29,478 nt of DNA from CAZLNV01 sp964561095 (GTDB taxonomy: Bacteria > Bacillota_I > Bacilli_A > RF39 > UBA660), in NCBI GenBank assembly GCA_964561095.1, contig CAZLNV010000009.1:1-29478 (forward strand), in the 5' to 3' direction. The notes under the pieces are model-generated. The model searched no databases, was not told the DNA's origin, and saw only the letters and a list, made by a program, of their open reading frames with translations. Both the position numbers and the translations under genes were made by a program. Below, piece after piece: positions 1 through 6,504 of the stretch (positions are counted from its first letter, which is position 1; each line of letters starts with the position of its first letter).

Positions 1-278
1 ATGACATATACTCCTTCCTCATTTTTAAGTATTATTTGTTCATGAGAATTATCAGAATTTATCAAATTCACCTTATAATAATTCCCTTCCTTATAAGATA
101 CTTCAACATCATAAGAAAATTTCTTTTCATTACTTAGAATTTCCATTGTGCCTTCTAGATAGTATGAATTATTATCCTTTATCAAATTTTTAAAATTTTG
201 TAAAGCTTTATCTCCATTCATATTCCTACATCCAGAAAATAGCAAACATATACCAAGCAACAGTAATATTTTTTTCAT
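1..278 (-). CDS. Partial lipoprotein, LolA/GerS-like
   Basis: The gene runs off the low-coordinate end of the window; 92 codons are visible. The product begins with a lipoprotein signal: Lys-Lys, a Leu-rich stretch, then the lipobox LFSGC, with Cys17 the lipidated residue. After it comes a polar region with the pattern YYLEGTMEI, then VEVSYKEGNYYKVNLIN, then HEQIILKNEEGVYV. This Y-x-V-x-[YK] followed by HEQIILKN-GVYV pattern is, from memory, that of the LolA-like fold of the germination lipoprotein GerS and relatives in spore formers, so a role in spore cortex modification or germination is possible. The ATG at 278 follows a strong AAGGGGAGGG Shine-Dalgarno. The lipoprotein call is firm; the GerS assignment is moderate because the C-terminal part is not visible. 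Confidence 0.7.
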   Translation of the reverse strand, partial: MKKILLLLGICLLFSGCRNMNGDKALQNFKNLIKDNNSYYLEGTMEILSNEKKFSYDVEVSYKEGNYYKVNLINSDNSHEQIILKNEEGVYV

Positions 279-390
279 AACCCTCCCCTTTAACTGTCAT
301 TAAATTATATTTTTTTATTAATTAAATATGAATAAAATAATCATAAAAAGTTAAAACTATAAATAGCACATTGGGAAGGAGGGAATATTA

Positions 391-603
391 ATGAATGTTC
401 TTCAAAAAATGGCTCTGGCGTTTACAATAATTGGCGCGGTTAACTGGGGACTTATAGGAGTTGTTGATTTCAATTTAGTTGATGCTATCTTTGGCGCTGG
501 TACAATACTTAGCAGAATCATTTATACCTTAGTTGGCGTTGCAGGATTAATAAATATTGGCATTTTAGTTACTCCTTTAAATACATGCGAAAGAGTAAAA
601 TAA
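391..603 (+). CDS. DUF378 family small membrane protein
   Basis: This 70-residue protein has two predicted membrane segments (about residues 7-27 and 38-60). It carries the family pattern FTIIGAVNWGLIGV near the N terminus, followed by D-x-N-L-V and a second hydrophobic helix, which is typical of DUF378 (YuzA-like). The function is unknown; proteins of this family are short inner-membrane proteins. The start is well supported by GGAAGGAGGG about 7 bases upstream. It is a monocistronic plus-strand gene between two minus-strand genes, and a hairpin terminator begins at its stop codon. Confidence 0.85.
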   Translation: MNVLQKMALAFTIIGAVNWGLIGVVDFNLVDAIFGAGTILSRIIYTLVGVAGLINIGILVTPLNTCERVK

Positions 604-629
604 AAAAATATTCGCGAGAATATTTTTTT
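603..629. terminator. Bidirectional intrinsic terminator
   Basis: An AAAAAATATTC / GAATATTTTTT stem with a GCGA loop has A/T tracts on both sides. It sits between the convergent DUF378 gene and the rhomboid gene, so it can serve both strands. Confidence 0.8.
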
Positions 630-1788
630 ATTTTGAAAATATCATAAATGCCATAAAACACAACAATATAGCAAATACTATCAATATGCTTACATTTTGT
701 TTCTTTTCTTTACCAGAGACTCCTAAAATAGTGCTTATCAATATTCCGCCTATTAATCCACCAATATGACATGAAACATCAACTCCTGATATAAATAACC
801 CTAAACACAAATTGATTACTATTACAGGTATAATTGAACTTTTAAGAAAGTTTCCCAGTATTGCTCTATAATTGTAAGCAAAATATCCTAGTGCGCCGAA
901 TAGACCAAATATAGCTCCACTTGCTCCGATGCTCATACTATTTGGAAGCATAAATACATTAGAAAATAAACTTCCAAATATTCCGCTTATAAAATAAATA
1001 ATTAGAAATTTTTTCTTACCATAATATCTTTCAACTTGAGAACCAACTACATATAATGCATACATATTAAAGAAAATATGAAATATATCAGCATGTATAA
1101 ACATACTTGTTACAAGCCTATAAAGTCCTAAAACTCCCTCTTGTTGTATTAATTCATAGCTATTAGAGCCATAATATGTAAACACAGATGATAAATTGGA
1201 ACCTAACATAGATGATATAAGCATCAATACAAATATTCCAATATTTATTCCTATTAAAACTTCAGTTACCATAGGTTTTTTGTCTTTAAAAATTTTATCT
1301 AATTTTTTTTCTTCATTATATGTTTTTTGATTTAGCTCATCTGTCAATTTCATAAATTCATTTATATCAGATTTTTTAGTAGTCAATTTTTCCTTAATAG
1401 AAGGAAAAAGATTCAATAATAATTTATTCTTTTTTATATCCCCTATTTTATTTATTTTTAAAGATCTAATGTTTTTCATATCAGTTGGTTTCAAGTCTTC
1501 AGAAGTATCAATTAAAATATTTAACATATTTGTTGATAGTGACAAAGTTTTCTTACCAATATTTTTTCTTATTATATTTGCCTTCCATAAATCATTATCA
1601 TATTGCTCAGTATTATGTATATAATTAATATTTATTCTTATTAATTTTAAATCTTTGTCAAAGTTTTCAAGCCATATTTCATTCTGAACGCCTTTTAATA
1701 TTATGGGTTTATAATTTTCTTCAGTAACAAAATAGTGCAATATTTTCATGACAATTTCATCTTTTTTATTCATTACTATTTCTGTCAT
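628..1788 (-). CDS. Rhomboid family intramembrane serine protease
   Basis: This 386-residue protein has about 170 N-terminal soluble residues of no recognised family, then a hydrophobic rhomboid core. The catalytic serine is in GASG (about residue 290 of 386) at the start of a helix, and the catalytic histidine is in CHIGGLIGG (about 341). The conserved HADIFHIFFN motif (His232, His237, Asn241) is the usual HxxxxHxxxN of helix 2. Rhomboids cleave membrane-protein substrates within the bilayer; the substrate here is unknown. The chosen ATG at 1788 has AAAGGAGAAA just upstream; an in-frame upstream extension of 30 hydrophobic residues has no better ribosome site and would run into the divergent gene's leader. 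It is divergent from tspO, so the interval 1789-1861 must hold both promoters. Confidence 0.9.
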   Translation of the reverse strand: MTEIVMNKKDEIVMKILHYFVTEENYKPIILKGVQNEIWLENFDKDLKLIRININYIHNTEQYDNDLWKANIIRKNIGKKTLSLSTNMLNILIDTSEDLKPTDMKNIRSLKINKIGDIKKNKLLLNLFPSIKEKLTTKKSDINEFMKLTDELNQKTYNEEKKLDKIFKDKKPMVTEVLIGINIGIFVLMLISSMLGSNLSSVFTYYGSNSYELIQQEGVLGLYRLVTSMFIHADIFHIFFNMYALYVVGSQVERYYGKKKFLIIYFISGIFGSLFSNVFMLPNSMSIGASGAIFGLFGALGYFAYNYRAILGNFLKSSIIPVIVINLCLGLFISGVDVSCHIGGLIGGILISTILGVSGKEKKQNVSILIVFAILLCFMAFMIFSK

Positions 1789-1861
1789 TGTTTCTCCTTT
1801 ACATAAAATCATTAATAATATTATAGTCTTTTTCATAAAATTAGTAAAGAGGCGAAAAATT

Positions 1862-2335
1862 ATGAAAATAAAAATCAATTTTAAAAATGTATTATTATTT
1901 ATAGCGTTATTGATTCCTTGGCTACTAAGCGGAATATTATTTCCATATAATAATAGTTTTTATTTAATGCTTGAATTACCTTCTCTTGTTTTACCAGGAA
2001 ATATTATAGGAATTGTGTGGTTAATACTTTATGCGCTTATTACTATTAGTTTATATAAAGTAGTGAAAACTACTAATATATTTAAAAATAGTGACTACTT
2101 ATATGTTCTTATAACAAACTATCTTGCTAATCAATTATTTTCATTTGCTTTTTTTTATTTAATGAGTCCATTTTTAGGATTTATAATGACTACAATTACT
2201 TTTTTAAGTTCAATTTTCTTATATGTCGAAACTAGAAACGTAAATAAAAAGGCATCATATTTTTTAATACCTTATATGGTTTTTTCAACATATGCCTTAA
2301 TTGTATCTTTATCAGTTTATATTATGAATTTTTAA
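1862..2335 (+). CDS. tspO: TspO/MBR family membrane protein
   Basis: This 157-residue protein has five hydrophobic segments, the size and layout of TspO (tryptophan-rich sensory protein, peripheral benzodiazepine receptor family). Family landmarks are present in degenerate form: LELPSLVLPGNIIGIVW-LILY, matching the usual P-x-F-x-P-P-x-x-x-F-x-x-V-W-x-I-LY, then N-x-x-x-x-x-x-FSFAFF, matching LN-LWS-LFF, and a final YFLIPYMVFSTYALIVS helix. It is unusually poor in tryptophan for the family. TspO proteins bind porphyrins and act in tetrapyrrole or stress responses. The start at 1862 was chosen because the protein is then full length and AGAGG lies upstream; a longer in-frame reading would overlap the divergent rhomboid gene. 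Its stop overlaps the convergent pseudouridine synthase gene by 14 bp. Confidence 0.8.
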   Translation: MKIKINFKNVLLFIALLIPWLLSGILFPYNNSFYLMLELPSLVLPGNIIGIVWLILYALITISLYKVVKTTNIFKNSDYLYVLITNYLANQLFSFAFFYLMSPFLGFIMTTITFLSSIFLYVETRNVNKKASYFLIPYMVFSTYALIVSLSVYIMNF

Positions 2336-3212
2336 GAATTTTAATAATTTCATCAAATTTCTTTTCAACTGGTGAAGTAAATTCCATAAATTCATGAGTT
2401 ATAGGATGATAAAATCCCAAATATTCTGCATGTAGCATCTGTCCATAATCATTTATTGGTTTTATATTTGAATACACAGTATCATTCACTACAGGATGCC
2501 CAATGTAAGCTAAATGGACTCTTATTTGATGAGTTCTTCCTGTTTCTAATATTAATTCTAATAAAGTATAATTTCCAAATCTTTCTTTTACAGTAAAATG
2601 AGTAACTGCTCTTTTACTATTTTTATCTGTTACTGACATTTTTTTTCTGTCAATTATGCTTCTGCCTATTGGAGCGTCAATTTTCCCTTTATTGGCATCT
2701 ATAGTCCCATAAACTAGTGCTACGTATTTTCTTTTAATCCTCTTATTTTTAAAATCATCAGCTAATATTCTATGAGCTTCATTTGTCTTAGAAATGATAA
2801 GTAGTCCACTTGTATCTTTATCAATTCTATGTACTATTCCCGGTCTAAATTCTCCGTTGATATCGCTTAAGTCATTAGTGTGATATATTAGTGCATTCAC
2901 TAGAGTATGTTTATAATTACCAGGTGCTGGATGCACTACCATACCTGAAAGTTTATTAACAACTAATAAATATTCATCTTCATAATAAATATCTAAGGGG
3001 ATGTTTTCTCCTTGTACTATATTATTTTCTTTTAATTCTTTAATTATAATTTCATCATTTTCTTTTATTATATATCCAGGTTTAACTTTTAAATTATTAA
3101 CCATTATATTGCTATTTTTTATATGCTTGGTTATAAAACTTCTAGATTCTTCTAAAAAAGTAGCCAATTCTTGATCCAATCTTTTTCCAACCCACTCATC
3201 TTTTGCTTTCAT
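2322..3212 (-). CDS. rluD: RluA/RluD family 23S rRNA pseudouridine synthase
   Basis: This 296-residue enzyme has an N-terminal S4 RNA-binding domain (about residues 10-70) and a pseudouridine synthase catalytic domain. The catalytic motif is GIVHRIDKDTSGLLI, with the nucleophilic aspartate at about residue 131. GRTHQIRVH further on is the second conserved family motif. These enzymes isomerise uridine in rRNA, most often 23S helix 69 for the RluD subgroup; the exact target cannot be read from the sequence. It lies directly downstream of lspA with a 17-bp overlap, the same order as lspA-ylyB in Bacillus, and a good GGAGG-like site lies inside the end of lspA. Confidence 0.92.
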   Translation of the reverse strand: MKAKDEWVGKRLDQELATFLEESRSFITKHIKNSNIMVNNLKVKPGYIIKENDEIIIKELKENNIVQGENIPLDIYYEDEYLLVVNKLSGMVVHPAPGNYKHTLVNALIYHTNDLSDINGEFRPGIVHRIDKDTSGLLIISKTNEAHRILADDFKNKRIKRKYVALVYGTIDANKGKIDAPIGRSIIDRKKMSVTDKNSKRAVTHFTVKERFGNYTLLELILETGRTHQIRVHLAYIGHPVVNDTVYSNIKPINDYGQMLHAEYLGFYHPITHEFMEFTSPVEKKFDEIIKILKNS

Positions 3213-3669
3213 TCTTTTCCTCCAAAATAATACTAATTAAAAATATTATAACACCTATCACTATAAATGAGTCGGCTAAATTGAATATTGCTGCATCATA
3301 TCCAAATATTTTAAAATCTAAAAAGTCTCTAACAAATCCAAATAGTAATCTATCTATAAAATTACCAATTATTCCACTTATTATCAATATTAATGAACAA
3401 CTATATAATTTTTTATATATGTTTTTAATTAATTCATATATTAAGTATCCAAAAACTAATATAGTAATTATTAAAAAGAATACTCTTTTACCTTCTAATA
3501 TACCAAAAGCAGCTCCAAAATTCTTTGTATATGTTAAATTAAAAAAATTTGGTATTATATTTACTTTACCATATAATTCAATATTATTAGTTATTAAAAC
3601 TTTAGATATTTGATCAGCAAATACCAATAAAATTATAAATAAACTTACTAACATATATTTCTTTTTCAT
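3196..3669 (-). CDS. lspA: Lipoprotein signal peptidase (signal peptidase II)
   Basis: This 157-residue membrane protein has four transmembrane helices. It carries the family signatures D-QISKVLI near the N terminus, YTKNFGAAFGIL, GIIGNFIDRLLFG, then FVRDFLDF and FNLADSFIVIG. The last two provide the paired catalytic aspartates. LspA removes the signal peptide from diacylglyceryl-modified prolipoproteins, and the lipoprotein at the window edge would be a substrate. The start at MKKKY (3669) gives the normal length; a TTG further upstream would overlap ylmC. The upstream ribosome site is weak. It is followed by the pseudouridine synthase in an overlapping pair. Confidence 0.93.
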   Translation of the reverse strand: MKKKYMLVSLFIILLVFADQISKVLITNNIELYGKVNIIPNFFNLTYTKNFGAAFGILEGKRVFFLIITILVFGYLIYELIKNIYKKLYSCSLILIISGIIGNFIDRLLFGFVRDFLDFKIFGYDAAIFNLADSFIVIGVIIFLISIILEEKNESKR

Positions 3670-3697
3670 AATCTTATAATAACATAAAAAAAAGATA

Positions 3698-3928
3698 TTA
3701 TTCAAGTACATCAATTAAAATAACATCTTCACCTATCTTTTTTATTTGATTAAATTTTATATTTAAATATGATTCATTATTAAATATATATTTTATATTT
3801 TTCTTTTCTATTAGAAAACTAATAATCTTACCGGTGCTTATTTCAACTTCAGCATCAATTATTCTACCTATTTTTTTACCAGTACCTAAAAATATTATGT
3901 CTTTTTTCTGCATATCCGATAGTTTCAT
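3698..3928 (-). CDS. ylmC: YlmC/YmxH family PRC-barrel sporulation protein
   Basis: This 76-residue protein has the single PRC-barrel layout of the YlmC/YmxH family: MKLSDMQKKDII at the start, G-x-KIGRIIDAEVEI-x-TGKI in the middle, and a closing NQIKKIGEDVILIDV, nearly the family consensus. The family is common in spore formers and annotated as sporulation-associated; its biochemical role is not established. The ATG at 3928 has AGGTGAT at correct spacing. A GTG nine bases upstream is part of that Shine-Dalgarno and is not the likely start. It lies 28 bp upstream of lspA in the same direction. Confidence 0.85.
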   Translation of the reverse strand: MKLSDMQKKDIIFLGTGKKIGRIIDAEVEISTGKIISFLIEKKNIKYIFNNESYLNIKFNQIKKIGEDVILIDVLE

Positions 3929-3967
3929 TAGTATCACCTAATAAAATTATATGTTTGTACTTTATAA

Positions 3968-4195
3968 TTATTTTAACTCTCGTATCATATTCTTATCACG
4001 CAATATATTTTGAAGATACCCAGCAGAATTAAAACTTAAATTTTTTATTGCTTCGGTATATAGTTCTAGCAGTTTTTGAATATTATCTTTATAGTATTCA
4101 ATATTTAAATTTATTACATAATCAATCAAATTAACTGAATCATGTTTTATTGCTTTAATTGCAAGTTCATGTAATCTTTTTTCTATTGATTCCAT
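3968..4195 (-). CDS. Small hypothetical protein, 75 aa
   Basis: I do not recognise this protein. It is charged, soluble and predicted to be mostly alpha-helical, with no signal peptide or cysteine motif. It begins MESIEKRLHELAIKAIKHD and contains a central Tyr/Asn-rich helix and an N-S-AGYLQNIL segment. The ATG at 4195 follows AAAAGGAGATAAT, an excellent ribosome site. This start lies 2 bp beyond the stop of the upstream membrane protein, so the two are translationally coupled, and the strong start signal is the main reason to call it a real gene. Confidence 0.7.
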   Translation of the reverse strand: MESIEKRLHELAIKAIKHDSVNLIDYVINLNIEYYKDNIQKLLELYTEAIKNLSFNSAGYLQNILRDKNMIRELK

Positions 4196-4196
4196 A

Positions 4197-4766
4197 TTAT
4201 CTCCTTTTAAAAACATTTAGTACTTTGCTTACATTATATGTGATAAATACATTTTTATTAATTGCTACACTTTTGCCTAATGCTTTACCACCTATTGTAA
4301 GGCCGGTTACAGCCGAGGTTAATATAAGCGTCGTAAAAAATATATTAGTATTTAAAACAGCAGATAACTTAGTTGCTATTAAAACACTTATAGAACCAGA
4401 TAATATACCGCATATGTCACCAACAACATCATTACAAAATGATGCAACTTTTTCAGCATTATCAATTAACCTAATAGCGGTTTTTGAACCTTTTACCTTT
4501 TTAGCACTCATTGAATGAAAAGGAGCTACTGAAACTGTTGTCATTGCTACACCAATCATGTCAAATATAACGCCAAATAATATAATTAATAATAAAAGAA
4601 TAATGCTTATATAAATATTTAATTTAGTTATAATTACTTCTGAACCATATGAAAATGCGAATGACGTTAATGCTGCGAATAAAGTAACTTTTATTATCCA
4701 TGAATAATTATTTTTTTTTGTATTCTTCTCATATTTCTTTATTTCTTTTATAATTTTCTTTTCCAT
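4197..4766 (-). CDS. Integral membrane protein, CNNM/CorB DUF21-like
   Basis: This 189-residue protein has a basic cytoplasmic N terminus (about 20 residues) and four hydrophobic segments (about residues 24-45, 50-72, 110-130, 140-160). The stretch GVAMTTVSVAPFHSMSAKKVKGSKTAIRLI-NAEKV resembles the DUF21 membrane domain of CNNM/CorB/CorC proteins, which have a small-residue helix, then A-K-x-G-x-x-x-A and an x-x-E-K-x turn. That family includes Mg2+/Co2+ transporters. The CBS and CorC_HlyC domains usually found downstream are absent, so this would be a stand-alone membrane domain. I hold the family assignment with moderate confidence. The start has AAGGAAA upstream. Confidence 0.6.
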   Translation of the reverse strand: MEKKIIKEIKKYEKNTKKNNYSWIIKVTLFAALTSFAFSYGSEVIITKLNIYISIILLLLIILFGVIFDMIGVAMTTVSVAPFHSMSAKKVKGSKTAIRLIDNAEKVASFCNDVVGDICGILSGSISVLIATKLSAVLNTNIFFTTLILTSAVTGLTIGGKALGKSVAINKNVFITYNVSKVLNVFKRR

Positions 4767-4981
4767 AAAATTTCCTTAAATAAAAAAAGTTGGCTACTAA
4801 TATAGTAAACTTTGCGACTTAGGTCAAGTAGAATTTCTCTTATATCTACAAACTCGTTACCAAGTTTGTGGTTTCCCATTACAGATACAAATGTGTTGTC
4901 TCCAAACACATGACTTGATTGCCACTTAGTACGCACTGCAATCCTATATCAATGATACATCCTAGGAGTTTTCCTCAATAA

Positions 4982-5257
4982 CTATTTATTATTAATTCTT
5001 TTTTGCAAATAGTGTTTCACTTGATGCTCCCCAACTATTCACTCAAGACAAGCTACACTACCCGTAGCGCTAACCACAAAGTAGGTTTAATCCTATGTCG
5101 TAATAAATATTTACCATTTATCACAAAAATAGATCTCAACGACAATTGGAATAAATATATATGCCATTATATACCACCCAATAATCTCATATCCAGCATC
5201 CACCCCAAACTGGGCGTAAGAAGCAAACACCAGACGTTTCATAGATGTGCTCTTTAG
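4982..5257 (+). pseudogene. Decayed TnpB-like transposase fragment (C-terminal part)
   Basis: The frame open from 4982 to 5257 has no ribosome site, but its translation resembles the C-terminal end of TnpB proteins of the IS200/IS605-IS607 type. It reads N-SFLQIVF-L-LPNYS-LKTSYTTRS, like IP-x-x-x-I-x-x-I-YK-x-L-GI-x-E-ESYTSK. It continues HKVGLILC, then KIDLNDNWNKY, matching the A-D-[VL]-N-G-x-x-N-I motif that carries the last RuvC aspartate, and ends with SIHPKLGVR, like the closing V-HP-x-x-I. The rest of the protein is missing or stopped. The surrounding DNA (about 4797-5330) looks richer in G and C than its neighbours. The alignment is from memory, so treat this as a plausible relic, not a proven one. 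No intact gene lies between 4797 and 5418; beyond about 5280 I see only AT-rich sequence. Confidence 0.45.
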
Positions 5258-5418
5258 CGAATTTTTAGCCTCGCCTTCATAATAAATTAAGTTAACTAGA
5301 ATAATGTGCCACTTAATTCATGATATCATTATATAATAAAAGCTTAAAAATGTCAAATCCATTGTAAAATTTTTAATTTGGACTTGATTATTATATTATA
5401 TGATAATTTTATATTTTT

Positions 5419-6192
5419 TTATGCAGCTAAACGCCTAACATTTTCCATAGCTGTTTTTTCAAGTCTTGAAACTTGTGCTTGAGATATTCCTAAATCTTGA
5501 GCAATTTCCATTTGAGTTTTACCAATAACATATCTATTAATTAAGATATCTTTTTCACGCTTTTTTAATTTATTGAGTGCTTTTCTCAAATTAAGTGTTT
5601 CGTCTAAAGTAGTATTTTCTCTTTTATCTTCTAATTGATCAAACAAGCATATTACATCACCGCCATCATTATAGATTGGTTCAAAAATACTTTTAGGTTC
5701 TTTTAATGATTGATATGCACTTGATACTTCATATTCGCTTATTCCTAAATATTTAGCTATTTCTTCTGTTGTAGCTTCTCTATTATTAAGCATTACAAAT
5801 TCATCCTTATATTTAATAATTTTATATGCTGTTTCTAATATGCTACGACTTATTCTAATGGCGTTGTTATCTCTTATGTATCTCCTAATCTCTCCATCAA
5901 TCATGGGTACGCTATATGTACTAAATTTAACGCCAAATGATAGATCAAAATTATCTATTGCTTTTATTAAACCAATACATCCTATTTGAAATAGATCATC
6001 TAAATTATCAGTTTTATTCTGGTATTTTCTTAAAATTGATAATACTAATTTTAAATTTCCATTTACTAAGAGTTCTTTACATTCATTATCTCCTTTTTGA
6101 TAAGCCTTAAATAACTTAATCATTTCACTATTTGTTAACACTCTTATTTTACTTGTATCTATACCACATATTTCTACTTTGTGTTTTGACAT
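5419..6192 (-). CDS. sigG: Sporulation sigma factor SigG (late forespore)
   Basis: This 257-residue protein has the characteristic sigma-G N terminus KVEICGIDTSKIRVLTNSEM and the normal family length. Region 2 follows: NLKLVLSILRKY, DDLFQIGCIGLIKAIDNFD and FSTYSVPMIDGEIRRYIRD. Region 3 is R-x-SRS-LETAYKI, and region 4 is the helix-turn-helix KTQMEIAQDLGISQAQVSRLEKTAM. Sigma G directs late forespore gene expression in endospore formers. The ATG at 6192 has GAAAGGATT upstream and gives the family-typical start. It does not follow sigE directly: about 4.6 kb and three genes intervene, with a terminator just before sigG, so it must have its own promoter. Confidence 0.97.
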   Translation of the reverse strand: MSKHKVEICGIDTSKIRVLTNSEMIKLFKAYQKGDNECKELLVNGNLKLVLSILRKYQNKTDNLDDLFQIGCIGLIKAIDNFDLSFGVKFSTYSVPMIDGEIRRYIRDNNAIRISRSILETAYKIIKYKDEFVMLNNREATTEEIAKYLGISEYEVSSAYQSLKEPKSIFEPIYNDGGDVICLFDQLEDKRENTTLDETLNLRKALNKLKKREKDILINRYVIGKTQMEIAQDLGISQAQVSRLEKTAMENVRRLAA

Positions 6193-6210
6193 AATAAATC
6201 CTTTCAAATA

Positions 6211-6240
6211 TATAATGATTATAAAAAGAATTTATTAAAC
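6211..6240 (-). promoter_or_regulatory. Candidate sigma-G/sigma-F promoter of sigG
   Basis: On the minus strand GTTTA (6236-6240) is followed by exactly 18 bases and CATTATA (6211-6217). CATTATA fits the Bacillus sigma-G -10 consensus CATWHTA in full. GTTTA fits the sigma-F -35 (GYWTA) better than the sigma-G one. It lies between the terminator of the upstream gene and the sigG start, where forespore control is expected. Confidence 0.55.
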
Positions 6241-6268
6241 AAAAAAAGCAAATATTTTATATTTGCTT
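6241..6268 (-). terminator. Intrinsic terminator after the YrzB-like gene
   Basis: A 10-bp stem AAGCAAATAT / ATATTTGCTT with a 3-nt loop is followed by a T tract on the minus strand. It overlaps the stop codon of the gene ending at 6267 and separates it from sigG. Confidence 0.8.
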
Positions 6269-6503
6269 ATTCTATATGATTCATAATTGTTTTTACAATG
6301 TCAGGATTATTAACAATGTTTACATACGTGTTTCCATCCTCAATTGTTTCTCTTAATACTGTTAATTTTTTATCAAATTTTTCTCCATCTTCAAAAATTT
6401 CACTAGTTACATAGTACGTTTCATTTTTATATACAACTTGCCTTAATACCAAATACTCTTTTTTGTCATCTAATTCAATAACTTGGTTCGTTCTGTTTTC
6501 CAT
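6267..6503 (-). CDS. YrzB/DUF1292-like small protein
   Basis: This 78-residue acidic soluble protein contains IELDDKKEYLVLRQVVYKNETYYVTSE followed by a charged strand and a C-terminal helix ending VKTIMNHIE. The pattern (I-x-L-x-D, YLVLR-x-V-x-x-x-x-x-YYV, then a repeated strand) matches the DUF1292/YrzB family found in Firmicutes, whose function is unknown. The ATG at 6503 has GGAAGGGGAAGAT before it and lies one base beyond the TAA of the upstream coiled-coil gene, so translation is probably coupled. The upstream extension of the frame lies inside that gene and is discarded. Confidence 0.7.
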   Translation of the reverse strand: MENRTNQVIELDDKKEYLVLRQVVYKNETYYVTSEIFEDGEKFDKKLTVLRETIEDGNTYVNIVNNPDIVKTIMNHIE

Positions 6504-6504
6504 A

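Noticed and set aside
4748..4936. A 62-codon minus-strand frame overlapping the start of the DUF21-like gene
   Set aside because: It has no ribosome site, no family resemblance, and overlaps the transposase relic; most likely a chance frame.
4797..5330. tmRNA, RNase P RNA, SRP RNA or group I intron in the gene-free gap
   Set aside because: None of the conserved cores of these RNAs (for example the tmRNA T-arm end or the RNase P GAGGAAAGTCC core) could be found on either strand.
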